NCBI GenBank assembly: GCA_021613375.1
Contig: CM038704.1
Coordinates: forward strand, 190,001-254,000
Reading direction: 5' to 3'
DNA: 64,000 bases
DNA from: Megaleporinus macrocephalus
Taxonomy: Eukaryota > Chordata > Actinopteri > Characiformes > Anostomidae
Under the pieces are notes generated by a model. The model was not told the origin of the DNA. It saw nothing but the letters and a program-made list of their open reading frames with translations, and ran no database searches. Made by a program: the position numbers and the translations under genes. Shown here piece after piece: positions 10,801 to 22,178 of the stretch (the first letter of the stretch is position 1; the number at the start of each line of letters is the position of its first letter).

Positions 10801-12672
10801 GTAGTGAGTGTGCAGTGAGTGTTCAGTGGCGGTGTAGTGAGTGTGTAGTGAGTGTTCAGTGGCTGTGTAGTGAGTGTGCAGTTAGTGTGCAGTGGCTGTG
10901 TAGTGAGTGTGCAGTGAGTGTTCAGTGGTAGTGCAGTGAGTGTGCAGTGGTTGTGTAGTGAGTGTGCAGTTAGTGTTCAGTGGCTGTGTAGTGAGTGTGC
11001 AGTTAGTTTGCAGTGGTGGTGTAGTGAGTGTGTAGTGAGTGTTCAGTGGCGGTGTAGTGAGTGTGCAGTGAGTGTTCAGTGGCTGTGTAGTGAGTATGCA
11101 GTTAGTGTGTAGTGAGTGTTCAGTGGCTGTGTAGTGAGTGTGTAGTGAGTGTTCAGTGGCTGTGTAGTGAGTGTGCAGTTAGTGTGTAGTGAGTGTTCAG
11201 TGGCGGTGTAGTGAGTGTGCAGTTAGTGTGCAGTGGTGGTGTAGTGAGTGTGTAGTGAGTGTTCAGTGGCTGTGTAGTGAGTGTGCAGTGAGTGTTCAGT
11301 GGCTGTGTAGTGAGTGTGCAGTTAGTGTGTAGTGAGTGTTCAGTGGCTGTGTAGTGAGTGTGCAGTGAGTGTTCAGTGGTGGTATAGTGAGTGTGCAGTT
11401 AATGTGTAGTGAGTGTTCAGTGGTAGTGCAGTGAGTGTGCAGTGGTTGTGTAGTGAGTGTGCAGTTAGTGTTCAGTGGCTGTGTAGTGAGTGTGCAGTTA
11501 GTTTGCAGTGGTGGTGTAGTGAGTGTGTAGTGAGTGTTCAGTGGCGGTGTAGTGAGTGTGCAGTGAGTGTTCAGTGGCTGTGTAGTGAGTATGCAGTTAG
11601 TGTGTAGTGAGTGTTCAGTGGCTGTGTAGTGAGTGTGTAGTGAGTGTTCAGTGGCTGTGTAGTGAGTGTGCAGTTAGTGTGCAGTGGTGGTGTAGTGAGT
11701 GTGTAGTGAGTGTTCAGTGGCTGTGTAGTGAGTGTGCAGTGAGTGTTCAGTGGCTGTGTAGTGAGTGTGCAGTTAGTGTGTAGTGAGTGTTCAGTGGCTG
11801 TGTAGTGAGTGTGCAGTGAGTGTTCAGTGGTGGTATAGTGAGTGTGCAGTTAATGTGTAGTGAGTGTTCAGTGGTAGTGCAGTGAGTGTGCAGTGGTTGT
11901 GTAGTGAGTGTGCAGTTAGTGTTCAGTGGCTGTGTAGTGAGTGTGCAGTTAGTTTGCAGTGGTGGTGTAGTGAGTGTGTAGTGAGTGTTCAGTGGCGGTG
12001 TAGTGAGTGTGCAGTGAGTGTTCAGTGGCTGTGTAGTGAGTATGCAGTTAGTGTGTAGTGAGTGTTCAGTGGCTGTGTAGTGAGTGTGTAGTGAGTGTTC
12101 AGTGGCTGTGTAGTGAGTGTGCAGTTAGTGTGTAGTGAGTGTTCAGTGGCTGTGTAGTGAGTGTGCAGTTAGTGTGCAGTGGTGGTGTAGTGAGTGTGTA
12201 GTGAGTGTTCAGTGGCTGTGTAGTGAGTGTGCAGTGAGTGTTCAGTGGCTGTGTAGTGAGTGTGCAGTTAGTGTGTAGTGAGTGTTCAGTGGCTGTGTAG
12301 TGAGTGTGCAGTGAGTGTTCAGTGGTGGTATAGTGAGTGTGCAGTTAATGTGTAGTGAGTGTTCAGTGGCTGTGTAGTGAGTGTGCAGTGAGTGTTCAGT
12401 GGTGGTATAGTGAGTGTGCAGTTAATGTGTAGTGAGTGTTCAGTGGCAGTGTAGTGAGTGTGTAGTGAGTGTTCAGTGGCTGTGCAGTGAATGTGTAGTG
12501 AGTGTTCAGTGGCTGTGTAGTGAGTGTGTAGTGAGTGTTCAGTGGCTGTGCAGTGAATGTGTAGTGAGTGTTCAGTGGCTGTGTAGTGAGTGTGCAGTTA
12601 GTGTGCAGTGGTGGTGTAGTGAGTGTGCAGTGAGTGTGCAGTAGCTGTGTAGAGAGTGTGCAATTAGTGTTC
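7880..12672. repeat. Large GT-rich minisatellite, 4.8 kb
   Basis: Built from units such as GTGTAGTGAGTGT, GCAGTGAGTGTTCAGTGGC and GTGCAGTTAGTGT. The + strand is G/T/A with very little C. There is higher-order structure. Segments starting near 10918, 11413 and 11864 are near-identical (spacing 495 and 451 bp). The blocks near 9341-9909 recur near 10407-10931 (spacing 1066 at one landmark and 1022 at another). Open frames in it are products of the repeat. Confidence 0.96.
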
Positions 12673-12723
12673 AGTGATTGTGTCGTTATTGTGCTGAGAG
12701 TGTGCAACTTTAAAAAATTTAAC

Positions 12724-13040
12724 ACGGTTGCTAGGGTGACCTCAAGTGGTTACTATGGTATTGCTTGCTTGGTTTGGTAGTTGGCTGCTGGAATGCTGGT
12801 GTGTGGTTGCCAGGCAGTCGCTGTGGCTTCCCAAGTGGTTGCTACAGTTTCCCGTGTGGTCGGAGGCTTTTGTTAATCAGTTGCTATGGTATACCAGGTG
12901 GCTGCTAGGGTGTTGCTAGGTGTCTGCCATAACATGCAAACTGGTTGGTAGTGTGCTGCTATGCCATCACTGTGGTATCCCAGGTTGTTTCTAGGGTGTT
13001 CTAAGTGGTTGCATTGATATCCAAATTGGTTGTTAGGGTA
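12724..13040. repeat. Degenerate GGTTGCTAGGGTGTT-type repeat
   Basis: Imperfect short units (GTGGTTGCTA, GGTGGCTGCTAGGGTG, TGCTAGGGTGTTGCTAGG) of the kind often seen in fish. It is far more diverged than the neighbouring arrays. A short (TA)n run (about 13037-13052) closes it. Confidence 0.7.
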
Positions 13041-13059
13041 TATATATATATATAGGTGG

Positions 13060-13350
13060 TTTCAGATGCACAATACAGGGCAGCCACTTAGAATGGAGCT
13101 CATTTACATATATTTCTTACATTTACATATTCTAATTTGTAACCTCAAGAGGTGATAGTGAGTCACTGCAGTTCCACTTTGTGTCTGAAGAGGTGATGGT
13201 GAAGAGGGAGGAGGAGGAGGAGTTTTTCTGGAGATATGTTGCCCCCTAGTGTTTGGACTATGAATTTGACATATTGTGTAGTTGTACAGTTTCACTACTG
13301 TAGGAAAGGTTATAATGAACTGCAGGAGGAAGTAGAAATGTAGGATCCTC
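13060..13350. mobile_element. Decayed fragment related to the 16531-19578 element
   Basis: GAGCTCATTTACATAT with flanking GCACAATACAGGGCAGCCA, and later GAAATGTAGGATCCT, parallel the right part of the TTAA-flanked element (GAGCTCATTTACATAT at about 19426 and GGAAATGTAGGATAC at about 19557). Similarity is partial. Limits are approximate. Confidence 0.4.
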
Positions 13351-13717
13351 ATCTCTTTAAATAAAAAAGATTATTTATTATCATATACAGACGTGATCTG
13401 TCACATATGAGCTTCTCTCTCTGAAGTTCTGGGTCGCAGCTACAGTGTAAGCTGGAAAGCTGAGGCAGCAGGTTCCTCCTCAGACCTGGTGGGGAAACAC
13501 TGCTGTAGCTCTGAGTGACAGGAACCTCAGCTGCTCTGCTTACTTCAGTGTGTTCCACTCGATGTAGCGTTTGGATCCTTATCCAACTCTTTGAAGGCGA
13601 GTCGTAGCTCCGCGTCTCCGTTCTTTCATGGTGCAGCGCCATGGAAACTGCCGCAGTTTACCTGTAGAAGTGAGGAGGTGTTACCGACACGCTGACAACC
13701 TAACAAACACACAGCCG
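13351..13717. other. Intergenic, nothing recognised
   Basis: A minus-strand frame of 97 codons (13349-13642) is open but matches no family I know. The sequence may be part of an unidentified repeat. It directly precedes the second 21-bp array. Confidence 0.4.
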
Positions 13718-14651
13718 AACACCATCACCACCACTGTAAACACCATCACCACCACTGTAAACACCAACACCACCACTGTAAACACCAACACCACCACTGT
13801 AAACATCATCACCACCACTGTAAACACCAACACCACCACTGTAAACACCATCACCACCACTATAAACACCATCACCACCACTGTAAACACCATCACTACC
13901 ACTATAAACACCATCACCACCACTATAAACACCATCACTACCACTGTAAACACCATCACCACCACTGTAAACACCATCACTACCACTATAAACATCATCA
14001 CCACCACTGTAAACACCATCACTACCACTATAAACATCATCACCACCACTGTAAACACCATCACCACCACTGTAAACACCATCACCACCACTGTAAACAT
14101 CACCACCACTGTAAACACCATCACTACCACTGTAAACACCATCACCACCACTGTAAACACCATCACCACCACTGTAAACCTCATCACCACCACTGTAAAC
14201 ACCAACACCACCACTGTAAACACCATCACCACCACTATAAACACCATCACCACCACTGTAAACACCATCACCACCACTGTAAACACCATCACCACCACTG
14301 TAAACACCATCACCACCACTGTAAACACCATCACCACCACTGTAAACACCAACACCACCACTGTAAACACCATCACCACCACTATAAACACCATCACCAC
14401 CACTGTAAACACCATCACTACCACTATAAACATCATCACCACCACTGTAAACACCATCACTACCACTATAAACACCATCACCACCATCACTACCACTATA
14501 AACACCATCACTACCACTGTAAACACCATCACCACCACTGTAAACACCATCACCACCACTGTAAACATCACCACCACTGTAAACACCATCACCACCACTG
14601 TAAACACCATCACTACCACTATAAACACCATCACCACTGAAAACACACCCT
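13718..14651. repeat. Minisatellite, 21-bp family, array 2
   Basis: About 44 units of 21 bp with core ACCATCACCACCACTGTAAA. It is the same family as 1-1234 but much more regular. The 21-bp period keeps frames open on both strands (341 codons +, 321 codons -). Neither is a gene, since every unit translates to the same seven residues and there is no unique sequence with coding character. Confidence 0.96.
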
Positions 14652-14964
14652 GAACAATTATATCACATAGAATTTTAGAAAGATTGATGGAATTCCCCTT
14701 TAAGAGCAGATAGCAGGTGTTCTATATGCGTATTAGATTTGGGAGGTTCTATATTTGTATATAAATCAGTGCAAACAAATATACACACAACACATCATTA
14801 TTATTATTATTTATTTTTATTTTATTATATTAATTATACATTTTACATTCTAAATGCTAAACTCTATTTTAAACTCTAAATTCTGTTTTAAATTCCATGT
14901 TCTAATTCAGATTTTAAATTCTCAATTCTAATTCCACATTTTCAATGATCAATTCTATGTCTAA
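14652..14964. other. AT-rich intergenic spacer
   Basis: AT-rich low-complexity sequence with TTATTA and ATTCTAAATTC motifs. No gene is seen. Confidence 0.6.
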
Positions 14965-14966
14965 AT

Positions 14967-15021
<55 letters not shown>

Positions 15022-15430
15022 TTGTTGCACTTGTCAGGTAACAGTTGTACACATGAATACAGATATACACATTGAGGTACACGGTATAAAGTAAGGTATT
15101 TTTGGTTTTGTATCTTAGGAAACGGGCTTAATAGGTACCAGTAGAGTTTCCTGTAGGACACCTTTAGATCCCAGTAGGAAACCATTAAATGCATCTGGAA
15201 TCAGTCTGAGAAACCTGCTATACCATTAGAATCCATTAGACCGTGGATACTGGAAACTACCAGAAACCAGTGGAAACGCTAAATAAATGAATGAAATTGT
15301 TAAAATACACAAACTATTTTGGCTCAATTACAGTAAAATAAAAACAAATAAAACATACGGATTTAAAAACCTCATGAGCTCGTATGAAGTTTCTGCTGTA
15401 ATGTTTTTATGTTTTACTGATTTTAATATA
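14965..15430. repeat. (ATTT)n tract plus 410-bp segment, duplicated at 17961-18410
   Basis: An ATTT microsatellite (14965-15022) leads into a 410-bp segment (15021-15430). The segment recurs at a constant offset of 2980 bp (18001-18410), with no difference found in the lines I compared. Read on the minus strand it ends in (AAAT)n, as a SINE or LINE tail would, but no internal promoter or ORF is recognised. Confidence 0.9.
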
Positions 15431-16526
15431 AAACTAAATAAACATACAGTAGAAAGTGAGCAGTAGAGTCTATACAGGCCTCATTCTGTACTCTCCTGTT
15501 TATTCAGTTCAGTAAATAAACAGTGTTTGTGTATTAATGTGTGCATATATACATACACACCGACTGCAGAGGGCGCTGTGTGCCTTATGAAGCTGAGTGA
15601 CTCTGCGTTCTCTGGCGCCCTCATGTGGTCAGAGCCTCTCCTGCAGCCCTCGTCCCCACTAATCCTCTTATGTGTCCCTGTTTACTAATAACCTGTCTCT
15701 GAGAGGAGCTGAGATTACACGTCCGGCTCTCACAGTGAGCTCCACTGATCTGGGTTCAGTCAGCGTCCCAGTAAAGAGGATTTAGTCCCGTCACAGCATT
15801 ACCGCCACGCCAGATGCTTATAATATTATTATGATATTTCTCCGTCTGTGATGCTTATTAGAGCTAATAGAGCTCCACTCAGAACTTACTGAAGTACATC
15901 ATAATTACAGATTAGAGTTATTACTTTACGAGGTTTTAGTTGATGTTGTTATAGAAACCGTGTCTGAAACTGAGGAAGACACACAGCTGAGCTCTACTCC
16001 TCCACTTAGTTCCTCTGGTTCTTCTCCAACGCTGATCTCAGACCAGTAACCAGTGACCTCCTCCAGGTGGAACAGAGTAAACTACAGGACCAGAGTCTCC
16101 TAGACTCAGACCTCATTACCTCAAACCATCAGACTGTCCAGTTCAGCTCGTATTCTAATAATCATAAAAACAGCTTTTTACTAAAATACTGTAAATATTA
16201 TTTTATTTACTTCCTCAGTTCAGTTCATATTATTAATAATAATTTAACAACATATAATTTAACCCAGTTATTAATAGTTATTTTATTAATATTTTAAAGT
16301 TTTTATTAGTTTCTCATTTCATCTCATTTCATTTTCATCACTTTCATTTACACGCAACATCTTTATGTTCCTTTTTCAGATATTTACGTATTTTTCTTTT
16401 ATTACTTCATTTTACTCTTAACTTTAAAGCACTTTGAAATACAGTGTCTACTACAGTCGAATATCCACTGATCCGTTAGTATTTGGACATTATGATTGAT
16501 GCTTTAATATGTTTATTCTCTTCACA
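15431..16526. other. Intergenic, no gene seen
   Basis: Mixed unique sequence. A moderately CpG-containing stretch (15560-15800) gives way to AT-rich DNA (16140-16440). No open frame has coding character. Confidence 0.5.
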
Positions 16527-16570
16527 TTAAAGGGCACATATCGTGGAAAACTGAATTTTACAGCTTGTGT

Positions 16571-17958
16571 TTGTATATAAGTTTATATATGTCTGTATTT
16601 AAGTTTACATATGTTTTATATAATTTTATATATGTTTTATGTAGGTTTATATGTTTTATATAAGTTTATATATGTTTTATATAAGTTTATATCTATCTGT
16701 ATTTAAGTTTACATGTTTTTTATAAGTTTAAATATGTTTTATATAAGTTTATGTTTTATATAAGTTTATATGTTTTACATTATTTTATATGTTTTATATA
16801 GGTTTATATATGTCTGTATATAAGTTTACATATGTTTTATGTAAGTTTATATGTTTTATATAAGTGTATATGTTTTATGTAAGTTTATATATGTTTTATA
16901 TAAGTTTATATCTATCTGTATTTAAGTTTACATGTTTTTTATAAGTTTAAATATGTTTTATATAAGTTTGTTTTATATAAGTTTATATGTTTTATATAAG
17001 TTTATATATGTCTGTATATAAGTTTACATATGTTTTATGTAAGTTTATATATGTTTTATATAAGTTTATATCTATCTGTATTTAAGTTTACATGTTTTTT
17101 ATAAGTTTAAATATGTTTTATATAAGTTTGTTTTATATAAGTTTATATGTTTTATATAAGTTTATATATGTCTGTATATAAGTTTACATATGTTTTATGT
17201 AAGTTTATATATGTTTTATATATGTTTATATGTTTTATATAAGTTTATATGTTTTATATAAGTTTATATATATATCTGTATTTATGTTTACATATGTTTT
17301 TTATAAGTTTATATATGTTTTATATAAGTTTATATATATGTATTTAAGTTTACATATGTTTTATGTAAGTTTATATATGTTTTATATAAGTTTATATATA
17401 TGTATTTAAGTTTACATATGTTTTATATAAGTTTATATGTTTTGTGTAAGTTTATATATGTTTTATATAAGTTTATATACATCTGTATTTAAGTTTACAT
17501 GTTTTTTGTAAGTTTATATATGTTTTATATAAGTTTATATATATGTATTTAAGTTTACATATGTTTTATATAAGTTTATATGTTTTGTGTAAGTTTATAT
17601 ATGTTTTATATAAGTTTATATATGTTTTATATAAGTTTATATGTTTTATGTAAGTTTATATATGTTTTATATAAGTTTATATCTATCTGTATTTAAGTTT
17701 ACATGTTTTTTATAAGTTTAAATATGTTTTATATAAGTTTGTTTTATATAAGTTTATATGTTTTATATAAGTTTATATATGTCTGTATATAAGTTTACAT
17801 ATGTTTTATGTAAGTTTATATATGTTTTATATAAGTTTATATGTTTTATATAAGTTTATATGTTTTATATAAGTTTATATATATCTGTATTTATGTTTAC
17901 ATATGTTTTATATAAGTTTATATATATCTGTATTTAAGTTTACATGTTTTTTGTAAGT

Positions 17959-18001
<43 letters not shown>

Positions 18002-19260
18002 TTGTTGCACTTGTCAGGTAACAGTTGTACACATGAATACAGATATACACATTGAGGTACACGGTATAAAGTAAGGTATTTTTGGTTTTGTATCTTAGGA
18101 AACGGGCTTAATAGGTACCAGTAGAGTTTCCTGTAGGACACCTTTAGATCCCAGTAGGAAACCATTAAATGCATCTGGAATCAGTCTGAGAAACCTGCTA
18201 TACCATTAGAATCCATTAGACCGTGGATACTGGAAACTACCAGAAACCAGTGGAAACGCTAAATAAATGAATGAAATTGTTAAAATACACAAACTATTTT
18301 GGCTCAATTACAGTAAAATAAAAACAAATAAAACATACGGATTTAAAAACCTCATGAGCTCGTATGAAGTTTCTGCTGTAATGTTTTTATGTTTTACTGA
18401 TTTTAATATATCTGTATTTAAGTTTACATGTTTTTTGTAAGTTTATATATGTTTTATATAAGTTTATATATATGTATTTAAGTTTACATATGTTTTATAT
18501 AAGTTTATATGTTTTGTGTAAGTTTATATATGTTTTATATAAGTTTATATATATCTGTATTTAAGTTTACATGTTTTTTGTAAGTTTATATATGTTTTAT
18601 ATAAGTTTATATATATGTATTTAAGTTTACATATGTTTTATATAAGTTTATATGTTTTGTGTAAGTTTATATATGTTTTATATAAGTTTATATATATCTG
18701 TATTTAAGTTTACATGTTTTTATAAGTTTATATATGTTTTATATAAGTTTATATGTTTTTATAAGTTTATATATGTTTTATATAAGTTTATATGTTTTAT
18801 GTAAGTTTATATGTTTTATATAAGTTTATATATGTCTGTATATAAGTTTACATATGTTTTATGTAAGTTTATATGTCTAATGTAAGTTTATATATTTTAT
18901 ATAAGTTTATGTTTTATATAAGTTTATATGTACTATATAAGTTCATATATGTCTGTATATTAGTGTACATATTTTTATATAAGTTTATATGTCTGTATTT
19001 AAGTTTACATATGTTTTATATAAGTTTATATGTTTTATATAAGTTTATATGTTTTATATAAGTTTATGTTTTATATAAGTTTATATATGTCTGTATTTAA
19101 GTTTACATATGTTTTATATAAGTTTATATATTTTATATAAGTTTATATGTTTTATATAAGTTTATATATGTCTGTATTTAAGTTTACATATGTTTATATA
19201 GGTTTTATATAAGTTTATGTTTTATATAAGTTTATATGTTTTATATAAGTTTATATATGT
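16571..19260. repeat. AT-rich minisatellite (ATAAGTTTATATATGTTTT units)
   Basis: Units of about 17-22 bp, mostly TATAAGTTTATATGTTTTA with variants containing GTCTGTATTTAAGTTTACA. Larger blocks recur, for example those around 16880, 17050 and 17660. The array is interrupted by the duplicated 450-bp segment at 17961-18410. Confidence 0.95.
17961..18410. repeat. Second copy of the 14965-15430 segment, inserted in the AT array
   Basis: A 410-bp body (18001-18410) looks identical to 15021-15430 and is preceded by a shorter ATTT tract. The same array motif (TATCTGTATTTAAGTTTACA onward, about 38 bp) flanks it on both sides. This could be a very long target duplication or simply two array units. Confidence 0.9.
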
Positions 19261-19582
19261 GCGTTCAGTCTGGATATCTAAACAGCTCGTTTTAAACTCT
19301 GTCTTTGTGATGTCACGAAACCCAACAGATCTACTTATATCTGCCTATACAGCGGCTCCTTGTACGGAGGCAGTGTTTCAGCCTGAACTGTTTGTGGTGC
19401 AATACACAGGACAGCCAATCATAACAGAGCTCATTTACATATTTCAGTCTTAAAGGCACAGTAACCTAAACGGCCTGTTTTAAAGATATACAGAGACGCT
19501 GGAAACACGAGGAAACCGATTCTGACTGGTACATACAACACAGATAAATAACACATGGAAATGTAGGATACGGGCCCTTTAA

Positions 19583-19740
19583 CGCCACCGGGGTACCTGA
19601 GAGTGTCCCTTACTGTTTCCCTTACTGGTCCCCTATATAGTGTTCTAAACAGAGCACCCTACAGAGTGAACAGGGAGCGAGTTAACGAGCGGACTATTTC
19701 AGACACGCCCATGATTTTCCATGATATGGCCCGTTCGGTC
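19583..19740. other. Short intergenic spacer
   Basis: Unique sequence between the TTAA element and the Tc1 relic. Nothing is recognised. Confidence 0.5.
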
Positions 19741-20203
19741 ATCATGTTGTTTATTTGAAGGAAATCGAAACACCAACCAGCCAATCAGCTCTCTACAAAC
19801 AATTAATTAACTTCTGAGGTTCTCAATCAACCAATTATCCAAATCTAGTTGCTAATTGGAATCACTTAAAACAGACACGCCCACAATTAAGTGTTACCAG
19901 CCCTGATAAACTTAAACATCCCTTAAATGGAACCTCCAGCGATGAGAGGTGGACTAGAAGGTCTCAACAAGCACTCTGATCAAAAGTGTTTCAGAAGATG
20001 TGGTGATGAAAATCACTCTTCAGAGTGTTACAACACTCCAGCGAACCACAGCGAGAGCCATTACCTCCAAATGGAGAAAATATGGAGCGGCGGTTAATCT
20101 TCCCAGAAGAAGCCGGCCTACCAAAATTCCTCAGAGATCAAACAGCAGCAGCTCCTCCAGGAAGCTATATGAGAACTCAAACGAACATCTAAGGAACTGC
20201 TAA
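19741..20203 (+). pseudogene. Tc1-like transposase relic, N-terminal part
   Basis: Conceptual translation from about 20000 gives TTLQRTTARAITSKW and then VNLPRRSRPTKI. This matches the second helix-turn-helix and the GRPTKI-type hinge of a Tc1 subfamily different from the element at 2863-4510. The upstream 260 bp (GCTAATTGGAATCA region) fits that subfamily's leader. The frame is lost after about 20200, where another repeat begins. Dead copy. Confidence 0.65.
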
Positions 20204-20209
20204 CTGTGT

Positions 20210-20450
20210 TAGTTAGTGTGTGTTGTGCTGGTGTGAGTGGATCAAAGTGTTTAAACACCTCAGTGTCACTGCTGGAATCATTGTCCACCAACCAAAACTA
20301 TCCGGACAGCAGTGTCCTGTGGGCGGCGTCCTGTGTCCACTGAAGAAGAACTAGAGGAACACAAACTGTGCAGCAGCAGATGAGCTACTGTCTCTGACTT
20401 TACATCTACAAGGTGGACCAGCAAGTAGTAAGAGTGTCTAATAGTAGCTA
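20210..20450. mobile_element. Internal fragment of a fish MITE family
   Basis: GTGTGTGTTGTGCTGGTG, AACACCTCAGTGTCACTGCTG, CACAAACTGTGCAGCAGCAG and CTACAAGGTGGACCAGCAAG follow in the order I recognise from a non-autonomous element common in fish. I think it is the same family whose ends are seen at 4583, 48577 and 62491. This assignment is from memory and unverified. It runs directly into a tandem array. Confidence 0.5.
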
Positions 20451-20454
20451 CTCT

Positions 20455-22165
20455 GGCAGTGTGATAGTAGTGTGATAGCAGTGTGATGGTAGTGTGATGG
20501 CAGTGTGATGGTACTATGATGTCAGTGTAATGGATGTGTGATGGAAGTGTGATGGTAGTGTGATGGTAGTGTAATGGCAGTGTGATGGTAGTGTGATGGC
20601 AGTGTGAAGGTAGTGTGATGGTAGTGTGATGGCAATATGATGGTACTATGATGTCAGTGTAATGGATGTGTGATGGAAGTGTGATGGTAGTGTGATGGTA
20701 GTGTAATGGCAGTGTGATGGCTGTGTGATGATAGTGTAATGGCAGTGTGGTGACAGTGTGATGGCAACGTGATGGTAGTGTCATGGCAGTGTGCTGGAAG
20801 TGTGATGGTGGTGTTATAGTAGTGTGATGGCGGTGTGATGGTAGTGTGATGGCAGTGTGATTGCTGTGTGATAGTAGTGTGATGGCGGTGTGATGTCAGT
20901 GTGATGGCAGTGTGATAGTAGTATGATGGCAGTGTAATGATAGAGTGATGGCAGTGTGATAGTGTGATGGCGGTGTGATGTCAGTGTGATGGCAGTGTGA
21001 TAGTAGTATGATGGCAGTGTAATGATAGAGTGATGGCAGTGTGATAGTGTGATGGCAGTGTAATGATAAAGTGATGGCAGTGTGATTGATCGTGGTGTGA
21101 TGGCAGTGTCATGGTAGTGTGATTGCAGTGTGATAGTAGTGTGATGGTGGTGTGATGGTAGTGTGTTAGTAGTATGATGGCAGTGTAATGATAGAGTGAT
21201 GGCAGTGTGATAGTAGTGTGATGGCAGTGTAATGATAAAGTGATGGAAGTGTAATGATAAAGTGATGGCAGTGTGATGGCAGTGATAGTAATGTGATGGC
21301 AGTGTGATAGTAGTGTGATGGCAGTGTGATAGTGGTGTGATGGTAGTGTGATGGCAGTGTGATAGTAGTGTGATGGTGGTGTGATGGTAGTGTGTTAGTA
21401 GTATGATGGCAGTGTAATGATAGAGTGATGGCAGTGTGATAGTAGTGTGATGGCAGTGTAATGATAAAGTGATGGCAGTGTAATGATAAAGTGATGGCAG
21501 TGTGATGGCAGTGATAGTAGGGTGATGGTGGTGTGATGGTGGTGTGATGGTAGTGTGATGGCAGTGTGATTGCAGTGTGATGGCAATGTGAAGGTAGTGT
21601 GATGGTAGTATGATGGCAACGTGATGGCAGTGTGATGATAGTGTGATGGCAGTGTTATGGCAGTGTGATGGTAATGTGATGGCAGTGTGATGGTAGTGTG
21701 ATGGCAGTGTGAAGGTACTATGATGTCAGTGTAATGGATGTGTGATTGCAACGTGATGGCAGTGTGATGGTAATGCGATGGCAGTGTGATGGTAGTGTAA
21801 TGGCAGTGTGATGGTAGCGTGATGGCAGTGTGATGGTAGTGTGAAGGTAGTGTGATGGTAGTGTGATGGCAGTGTGAAGGTAGTGTGATGGTAGTGTGAA
21901 GGTAGTGTGATGGTAGTGTGATGGTAGTGTGAAGGTAGTGTGAAGGTAGTGTGATGGCAATATGAAGGTACTATGATGTCAGTGTAATGGATGTGTGATG
22001 GAAGTGTGATGGTAGTGTGATTGCAGTGTGATGGTAGTGTAATGGCAGTGTGGTGACAGTGTGATGGCAATGTAAAGGTAGTGTGATGGCAACGTGAAGG
22101 TAGTGTGATGGTAGTGTCATGGCAATGTGCTGGAAGTGTGATGGCGGTGTGATGGTGGTGTTATA
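20455..22165. repeat. Tandem array of GTGATGGCAGT-type units
   Basis: About 1.7 kb of 10-11-bp units (GTGATGGTAGT, GTGATGGCAGT, GTAATGATAGA). Larger blocks recur, for example ACTATGATGTCAGTGTAATG near 20515, 20645, 21716 and 21969. Minus-strand open frames reading THTHCH-like strings are artefacts. Confidence 0.95.
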
Positions 22166-22178
22166 GTAATTCCCCAGT

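Larger units (their letters stand above)
16531..19578. mobile_element. TTAA-flanked element swollen by an internal AT-rich array
   Basis: The two ends are inverted partners. The left begins AGGGCACATATC (after TTAA 16527-16530) and the right ends GGATACGGGCCCT (before TTAA 19579-19582). The right ~320 bp (19261-19578) is unique and resembles a non-autonomous element seen elsewhere in this window (fragments near 5080 and 13060). Most of the length is an AT-rich array that appears to have grown from the element's own TATATAAGTTTATATATG stretch. A TTAA target suggests a piggyBac-like mover, but the superfamily is not proven and no transposase is present. Confidence 0.6.

Noticed and set aside
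8268..12725. Many 60-110-codon frames reading SECAVSVQW or NTHYTLTTQ
   Set aside because: All are translations of the 4.8-kb GT-rich array.
13628..14653. 341-codon open frame (and 321 codons on the opposite strand)
   Set aside because: It consists almost wholly of a 21-bp tandem repeat whose length is a multiple of three. Both strands are open for the same reason.
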